A stretch of DNA of 10,716 bases, from NCBI GenBank assembly GCA_947644185.1, contig CANRZC010000053.1, positions 1 through 10,716 on the forward strand, in the 5' to 3' direction. The notes beneath the pieces are model-generated. The model had not been told where the DNA came from. It saw only the letters and a program-made list of their open reading frames with translations, and made no database searches. The position numbers and the translations under genes are program-made. Positions 6,206 to 10,716 of the stretch are shown piece after piece (position 1 is the first letter of the stretch; the number at the start of each line of letters is the position of its first letter). The DNA comes from an uncultured Acetatifactor sp. GTDB taxonomy: Bacteria; Bacillota; Clostridia; Lachnospirales; Lachnospiraceae.

Positions 6206-7189
6206 ATGAAGCTGAGCAAAAAAGGCGGAATCGCCATATTTTCCCTGGCAGGCCTATGCATGGCCCTGATTATCATCATACATCAAAACCCTGGTCCCAG
6301 CGCGGATCCAGGGGAGGAGCTGTTGAAAAAGATTCTTTCCTGTACGATGATTTTTGTGGCCTGTGTTGTCTTTGCCAAATGGTACGAGAAATTTACCACC
6401 ATACCGGTGGAGCTGTATCAGAGCAGACACCTGATCTGGAAATTGGCAAAGAATGATTTCAGGAAACGCTACGCAGGCTCCTACATGGGGGCAGTGTGGG
6501 CTCTGGCCCAGCCAGTAGTGACTGTGGCCATGTATTACATTGTCTTCGACAAACTCATGGGCGGTGCAGGACGAGGGGTGGAGAATGTGCCCTTTGTGCT
6601 GTTTCTCACAGGTGGTCTGGTGCCCTGGTTTTATTTTAATGAGGCATTGAACAATGGCACCAATGCACTGCGGGAGTACGATTACCTGGTGAAAAAGGTT
6701 GTATTCAAAATCAGCATTCTGCCTATTATCAAGATTATTGCCGCCACCTTTATCCATGTGTTCTTTGTGGGGGTACTGTTGGTAGTAGCGGCTCTTTACG
6801 GCTATTATCCCACCATCTATACCACACAGATCCTTTACTACAGCATCTGCCTGTTTATCTTTGTGCTTGCATTGTGCTATACTACCTGTTCTATTGTGGT
6901 CTTTTTCAAAGATCTGAGTCAGATTATCAATATTGCATTGCAGATCGGAATCTGGGCCACCCCCATTCTGTGGAATCTGGAGAATGCCCCCAAAAAATGG
7001 GTGGTGATTTTGAAGCTGAATCCACTGGTGTATATTGTGAATGGGTATCGCAGTGCCATTTACGGAAAAGAATGGTTTTTTGAGGATTTCTTTTCCACCA
7101 TGTACTTCTGGATTGTGACAGTGGTCCTGTTTGGCATTGGGGTGGCAGTTTTCAAGCGGCTGAAGACCCATTTTGCAGATGTGCTATAA
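6206..7189 (+). CDS. wzm: ABC-2 type polysaccharide export permease (Wzm-like) with N-terminal extension
   Basis: This 327-residue membrane protein is the channel half of an ABC exporter for lipid-linked polysaccharide; its ATPase partner is encoded at 8736-10112. From residue 70 it follows the family pattern: L-I-W-K-L-A-K-N-D-F-R-K-R-Y-A-G-S-Y-M-G, then A-L-A-Q-P, V-P-F-V-L-F-L-T-G-G-L-V-P-W-F-Y-F, and near the end L-N-P-L-V-Y-I-V-N-G-Y-R. About six membrane segments belong to this core. Residues 1-69 are extra: two further hydrophobic segments (about 9-25 and 43-57) joined by a short Pro/Glu/Asp-containing loop, not part of the usual ~260-residue Wzm. The start at 6206 is 3 bases after the rmlC stop, with AGAGG (6195-6199) nearby, which supports translational coupling. 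The equivalent in streptococcal rhamnan clusters is RgpC. The gene symbol is by family resemblance. Confidence 0.88.
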   Translation: MKLSKKGGIAIFSLAGLCMALIIIIHQNPGPSADPGEELLKKILSCTMIFVACVVFAKWYEKFTTIPVELYQSRHLIWKLAKNDFRKRYAGSYMGAVWALAQPVVTVAMYYIVFDKLMGGAGRGVENVPFVLFLTGGLVPWFYFNEALNNGTNALREYDYLVKKVVFKISILPIIKIIAATFIHVFFVGVLLVVAALYGYYPTIYTTQILYYSICLFIFVLALCYTTCSIVVFFKDLSQIINIALQIGIWATPILWNLENAPKKWVVILKLNPLVYIVNGYRSAIYGKEWFFEDFFSTMYFWIVTVVLFGIGVAVFKRLKTHFADVL

Positions 7190-7208
7190 GGAGGCTGGGA
7201 AAGTCAAC

Positions 7209-8696
7209 ATGAAAAGAGTGATGAAATGGAAGCCAGATATGAGGCTGGTGGCGGGATTGGCAGTGGTGGCATTTGTGCTGTTGCTGATACCCTTGCTGCG
7301 GCTGGCGTGCTACTCGGTGCCTTACTATGACGACTACAGCTTCGGAGGGATCGTGAAGAATTTCTTGGTGCTGGACAGAAGCATAAAAAGTGCTTTACAG
7401 GGGGCATGGTACTGCGCAAGGACCAACTGGTATGCATGGCAGGGAACTTACTCTGCAAGCTTTCTGAATGCACTCATGCCTGCCATATGGGGAGAAGAGT
7501 ATTACAAGTTTGGCGTAATATTCCTAATTCTGCTTTTGCCCTTATCTGTAATGACGCTGGTCAAGGTATTGGTCCGGGATGTGCTCCAGGCAGATTGGAC
7601 ATCCTGTATTGCCATGCAGGCTATTATGGCGGCCATGGTAGTGGTGCTGCTCTATTCCCCCCAACAGGGCTTCTACTGGTATGTAGGCGGCATGAGTTAT
7701 GTGGGAATGCACTCCTTTCTGCTGCTTTTGACTGCGGCATGGCTGCGACTGATGCAAAAGGCCGGCAAGGTCAGGACGGTGCTGCTGGTTTTATGGACGA
7801 TGGTGGGGGCGGTTCTGGTGGCAGGTGGCACCTATGTCTCAGCACTCCAGGGTATTTTGATAGGACTGGGACTGGCGCTATTTGGGGGCGTATTTCTGCG
7901 CAGCAGGCGAACCCTGTTGCTGTTGCCCTCTCTGGCCATTTACGGGTATGGTTTTTTTGTAAATGTATCGGCACCTGGAAACCAGGCTCGGGCCAGCCAT
8001 TATGTGGGATGGGGCTATCCTCCAGTGGAGGCTGTCCTTCGCTCCTTTTTAGAGGCATTTACCCATTTGGGAGTGTTTTCCGGTTGGATTACCCTGGCTA
8101 TTTTGGTGCTGCTGGCGCCCATTATCTGGTATATGTTAGGAAAGACAAAGTGCAACTTCAGGCTTCCAGGCCTTGTATTGGCGGGATCCTTTTGCCTCTA
8201 TGCCACGGGATTTACCCCTACTCTGTACGCTATGGGACATGGCGGCTATGGCAGGGTGCTGAATTGTGTAAAAATTACATACCAGCTTCTGCTGGTGCTA
8301 AACGAGGTGTATTGGCTGGGGTGGCTGCGACGGGTGCGGGAGGTAAAAGGACAGACCGTTTCCTACAGAGGCGTCTATTGGTGGTTCTATGGTCTAGTAG
8401 GGGCATGTATGCTGTTTATTTTCGCGTTTCTGTCCAGGAGCCAGGCTGGGTGTTATTCTTCTTATGGGGCATACTATTTTGTGCACACAGGATTTGCCTA
8501 TAATTTTTATCAGGAGTATCAAAACAGGCTGGAAACCATTGCAAACAGTGGTCCAGATGTAATCGTAGAGCCGTATGTTTATAAACCATGGTTTCTCTGT
8601 ATAGGGGATCTGAAGGAAGACCCCCAGGCAGAGGAGAATCGGTTTATGGCTTCCTGGTATGGTAAAAATTCCATTACATGTATCGGGAGTGAGTAA
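7209..8696 (+). CDS. DUF6056-like polytopic membrane protein, possible GT-C glycosyltransferase
   Basis: This 495-residue protein has about ten or more hydrophobic segments. An early acidic motif, P-Y-Y-D41-D42-Y-S-F-G-G, falls after the first membrane segment. It is followed by W-Q-G-T-Y-S-A, G-F-Y-W-Y-V-G-G from residue 154, and S-A-P256-G-N-Q-A-R. These features resemble the DUF6056 group found in polysaccharide loci. The Asp pair is placed as in GT-C enzymes, so a glycosyltransferase using a polyprenyl-phosphate donor is plausible but unproven. The start is uncertain. The ATG at 7209 has the strong AAGGAGG at 7188-7194 but a 14-base spacing. The in-frame ATG at 7173 would overlap the permease by 17 bases and has no clear binding site. 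The gene separates the two exporter genes, which are normally adjacent. Confidence 0.75.
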   Translation: MKRVMKWKPDMRLVAGLAVVAFVLLLIPLLRLACYSVPYYDDYSFGGIVKNFLVLDRSIKSALQGAWYCARTNWYAWQGTYSASFLNALMPAIWGEEYYKFGVIFLILLLPLSVMTLVKVLVRDVLQADWTSCIAMQAIMAAMVVVLLYSPQQGFYWYVGGMSYVGMHSFLLLLTAAWLRLMQKAGKVRTVLLVLWTMVGAVLVAGGTYVSALQGILIGLGLALFGGVFLRSRRTLLLLPSLAIYGYGFFVNVSAPGNQARASHYVGWGYPPVEAVLRSFLEAFTHLGVFSGWITLAILVLLAPIIWYMLGKTKCNFRLPGLVLAGSFCLYATGFTPTLYAMGHGGYGRVLNCVKITYQLLLVLNEVYWLGWLRRVREVKGQTVSYRGVYWWFYGLVGACMLFIFAFLSRSQAGCYSSYGAYYFVHTGFAYNFYQEYQNRLETIANSGPDVIVEPYVYKPWFLCIGDLKEDPQAEENRFMASWYGKNSITCIGSE

Positions 8697-8735
8697 GAGC
8701 ACAGAAGTGGGAGCTTGCGGAGAAACAGAGGTATC

Positions 8736-10112
8736 ATGGAAAATAGGGAAAGCAAGATACAAGTGCAGGAGGTAGCGCTCCCTGCAATCGAAATCAAGGA
8801 TCTGGTAAAGGTGTACAAGCTCTATGACAAGACCAGAGACCGGGTGAAGGACGCCTTTGGACTGGGGAGGAAGCAGTCCTATAAGCTGCACTATGCGTTA
8901 AATGGGGTGAGCCTGTGTATCCGCAGAGGCGAGACTGTGGGTATCATTGGCACCAATGGATCTGGAAAGTCCACCATACTGAAGATTATTACAGGGGTGC
9001 TGAATCCCACTGCAGGGCAAGTGAAAGTGGACGGCCGTATTTCTGCGCTGTTAGAGCTGGGGGCTGGCTTCAACCAGGAGTACAACGGCATAGAGAATGT
9101 ATATTTAAATGGCACCATGATGGGCTTTACGGATAAAGAGATTGACGACAAGCTGCCGGAGATCCTGGAGTTTGCTGATATCGGAGATTATGTAAATCAG
9201 CCGGTAAAGACCTATTCCAGCGGTATGTTTGTGCGACTTGCCTTCGCTGTGGCCATTAACATCGAACCGGAAATCCTGATTGTGGACGAGGCCCTTTCGG
9301 TGGGGGATGTGTTTTTTCAGGCGAAATGCTACCATAAATTCGAAGAATTCAAGGAGATGGGCAAGACCATTGTATTTGTCAGTCATGATTTAAGCGCTAT
9401 CAGCAAATACTGTGACAGGGTGTTCCTTTTAAACAAAGGAGAGCTTTTGGGAGAGGGCGCCCCAAAAGAAATGATAGACATTTACAAGCGCGTGCTGGTG
9501 GGACAGTATGAAATCCACAGCAATCAGGAGCATGTGGATTTCCTGGAGGATGTAAAGCAGAGAAAGATCCCAGAGCAGGACAGACAGGCACCTGGTGGCG
9601 CAGTGAACCCAGACGCATTAGAATATGGCAATGGCCAGGCCAAAATTATCTCCTATTATCTCACAGACGAAAATGGCACGGAAACCACTGCAGTGATGAA
9701 GGGAACCTTTTTTACACTGCACATGCGGGTGGCTTTTGAGGCCCATGTGCCCGCTCCGATTTTTGCCTTTACCTTTAAGAATGTTATGGGCACAGAGATC
9801 ACAGGGACCAATTCCATGGTGGAGAAGGCATTTTTAGAAAGCGTGGAGCCAGGACAGGTGAAGGATATCACATTTACCCAGAAGATGAGCCTTCAGGGGG
9901 GAGAATATCTGCTTTCCATGGGAGTCACGGGATACAATGGGGATACCTTTGAGGTGTATCATAGACTCTATGATGCATTGGATGTGACTGTGGTCTCAGA
10001 CAAGAACACAGTGGGATACTATGACATGGATTCTGTAGTGGAGGTGCGGGACGCGGCGTCTTCGAAGGGGAACGCTGAAAGCTTGTTTCCCGAAACAAAA
10101 GAATCGGATTGA
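8736..10112 (+). CDS. wzt: Polysaccharide ABC exporter ATPase with C-terminal glycan-binding domain (Wzt-like)
   Basis: This 458-residue protein powers the Wzm-like permease. The ATPase domain has Walker A G72-T-N-G-S-G-K78-S-T, the signature Y160-S-S-G-M typical of Wzt/TagH-type proteins in place of LSGGQ, Walker B I-L-I-V-D184-E185, and the switch V-S-H217-D. After a charged linker, residues about 294-440 form a second domain rich in beta strands. It resembles the Wzt C-terminal carbohydrate-binding module, which in Gram-negative O8/O9a systems recognises a modified non-reducing chain end. The ATG at 8736 is preferred, with AGAGG at 8727-8731. A TTG seven codons upstream (8715) is open but lacks good spacing. 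The gene lies 39 bases after the DUF6056-like gene and 16 bases before the methyltransferase. The streptococcal counterpart is RgpD; the symbol is by family resemblance. Confidence 0.92.
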   Translation: MENRESKIQVQEVALPAIEIKDLVKVYKLYDKTRDRVKDAFGLGRKQSYKLHYALNGVSLCIRRGETVGIIGTNGSGKSTILKIITGVLNPTAGQVKVDGRISALLELGAGFNQEYNGIENVYLNGTMMGFTDKEIDDKLPEILEFADIGDYVNQPVKTYSSGMFVRLAFAVAINIEPEILIVDEALSVGDVFFQAKCYHKFEEFKEMGKTIVFVSHDLSAISKYCDRVFLLNKGELLGEGAPKEMIDIYKRVLVGQYEIHSNQEHVDFLEDVKQRKIPEQDRQAPGGAVNPDALEYGNGQAKIISYYLTDENGTETTAVMKGTFFTLHMRVAFEAHVPAPIFAFTFKNVMGTEITGTNSMVEKAFLESVEPGQVKDITFTQKMSLQGGEYLLSMGVTGYNGDTFEVYHRLYDALDVTVVSDKNTVGYYDMDSVVEVRDAASSKGNAESLFPETKESD

Positions 10113-10128
10113 GAGAACGAGGAATGGG

Positions 10129-10716
10129 ATGACAGAGTTAATTGGGAAGGTTACACTGGACTACAGCAAGTATTCAGGAGAGGATCTTTATTGTGACGGT
10201 GCCATCGAGGATGAGCTTCTGGACATTGTGAAAAACAGGACCCCAGCAGAGTATGGGGCCGTGATTGAGGAGCGGATGAGCTGGCCGGTTTTGTATCATT
10301 TGTCTCCCCTGCGGGAGAACATTGTGGACTGGGTGCCCATGGACGGAATGGGTACGGGAGAGACAACAGACCGCCCGAAGGTGCTGGAGGTAGGCAGCGG
10401 ATGCGGTGCCATCACAGGGGCGTTGGCCAGGAAAGCGGCTTCGGTGACCTGTGTGGATCTCTCCAAAAAACGCAGCCTGATCAATGCCTGGCGGCATAGG
10501 GAATGGGATAATATCACCATCCATGTGGGGAATTTTAAGGATATAGAGCCCCTGTTGCCCAGGGACTTTGATTATATCTGTCTCATAGGGGTGTTTGAGT
10601 ACGGACAGGTCTATATGGAAGGTGACACTCCCTATGAGAGCTACTTGAAGACACTCATGTCTCACCTGGCCCCAGGCGGAAGGATCCTGATTGCCATAGA
10701 GAACAAATATGGACTG
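10129..10716 (+). CDS. SAM-dependent class I methyltransferase (N-terminal part, runs off window)
   Basis: The first 196 residues are visible; the frame is open to the last base, so the gene continues beyond the window. After about 80 leading residues comes V85-L-E87-V-G89-S-G91-C-G93-A, the SAM-binding motif I. V-T-C-V-D110-L-S-K-K-R follows, with the acidic residue that binds the SAM ribose, then F-D-Y-I-C-L-I-G-V-F-E-Y and H-L-A-P-G-G-R-I-L-I-A-I-E-N-K-Y-G. This is a complete Rossmann methyltransferase core. The start at 10129 has GAGG at 10119-10122, six bases upstream. An ATG at 10124 is in a different frame. By context, 16 bases after a Wzt with a glycan-binding tail, it may methylate a sugar of the exported polysaccharide, possibly the chain end. 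Some proteins of this kind in glycan loci are fused to glycosyltransferases, and the missing C-terminal part could hold such a domain. Confidence 0.85.
   Translation, partial: MTELIGKVTLDYSKYSGEDLYCDGAIEDELLDIVKNRTPAEYGAVIEERMSWPVLYHLSPLRENIVDWVPMDGMGTGETTDRPKVLEVGSGCGAITGALARKAASVTCVDLSKKRSLINAWRHREWDNITIHVGNFKDIEPLLPRDFDYICLIGVFEYGQVYMEGDTPYESYLKTLMSHLAPGGRILIAIENKYGL

Noticed and set aside
6254..7171. 305-codon open frame on the - strand, antisense to the permease gene
   Set aside because: It is His/Gln/Asn-rich with no recognisable domain, which is the typical reverse image of a hydrophobic membrane-protein gene; the opposite strand has clear family motifs.
7406..8503. 365-codon open frame on the + strand within the DUF6056-like gene
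   Set aside because: The translation is Cys/Gly/Trp-rich with no motif. The overlapping frame has regular membrane segments and conserved motifs and a ribosome binding site.
8715..8735. TTG start giving Wzt seven more residues
   Set aside because: The GGGAG upstream is only about two bases from the TTG, whereas the ATG at 8736 has AGAGG and is a standard start codon.
1..10716. CRISPR array, insertion sequence, integrase, toxin-antitoxin or phage-defence genes
   Set aside because: I saw no regularly spaced repeats, no transposase or integrase motifs, and no defence or toxin genes on either strand. All substantial coding regions fit a polysaccharide locus.

Overview
The window looks like a chromosomal surface-polysaccharide locus of a low-to-mid GC Firmicute. 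The Lachnospiraceae/Clostridia are the best guess, judging from strong AAGGAGG-type ribosome binding sites, gene style and gene content. This placement is inferred from sequence style, not from a search. All protein genes I can support are on the + strand.

Layout. Bases 1-127 hold the 3' tail of a GH25 muramidase gene, apparently broken just upstream, followed by a bidirectional hairpin terminator (139-167). Next is a large polytopic GT-C-type glycosyltransferase (218-2053), then rmlB (2116-3198) behind its own extended -10 promoter candidate. A 268-base gap (3199-3466) is packed with hairpins: one terminator-like stem, a tandem pair of terminators, a branched palindrome and another stem-loop. 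From 3467 a tightly packed block runs off the right edge with no internal terminator: rmlA, a membrane-anchored GH25 muramidase, rmlC, an ABC-2 polysaccharide export permease (Wzm type), a DUF6056-like polytopic membrane protein, the Wzt-type ATPase with a C-terminal glycan-binding domain, and a truncated SAM-dependent methyltransferase.

How the genes fit together. RmlA, RmlB and RmlC carry out the first three steps from glucose-1-phosphate to dTDP-4-keto-L-rhamnose; the final reductase, RmlD, is not in the window. The likely product is a rhamnose-containing glycan, assembled in the cytoplasm on a lipid carrier and exported by the Wzm/Wzt transporter, as in streptococcal rhamnan and Gram-negative ABC-dependent O antigens. 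The two polytopic proteins may add sugars outside the membrane from polyprenyl-phosphate donors. The methyltransferase next to a Wzt with a C-terminal domain suggests that a modified chain end could be the export signal. The muramidase, translationally overlapped with rmlA, suggests wall cleavage linked to polysaccharide insertion or anchoring.

I do not see a clearly new type of system. The noteworthy points are the muramidase inside the rml operon and its broken paralogue nearby, the separation of wzm from wzt by a membrane-protein gene, extra N-terminal membrane segments on two proteins, and the hairpin-dense leader.
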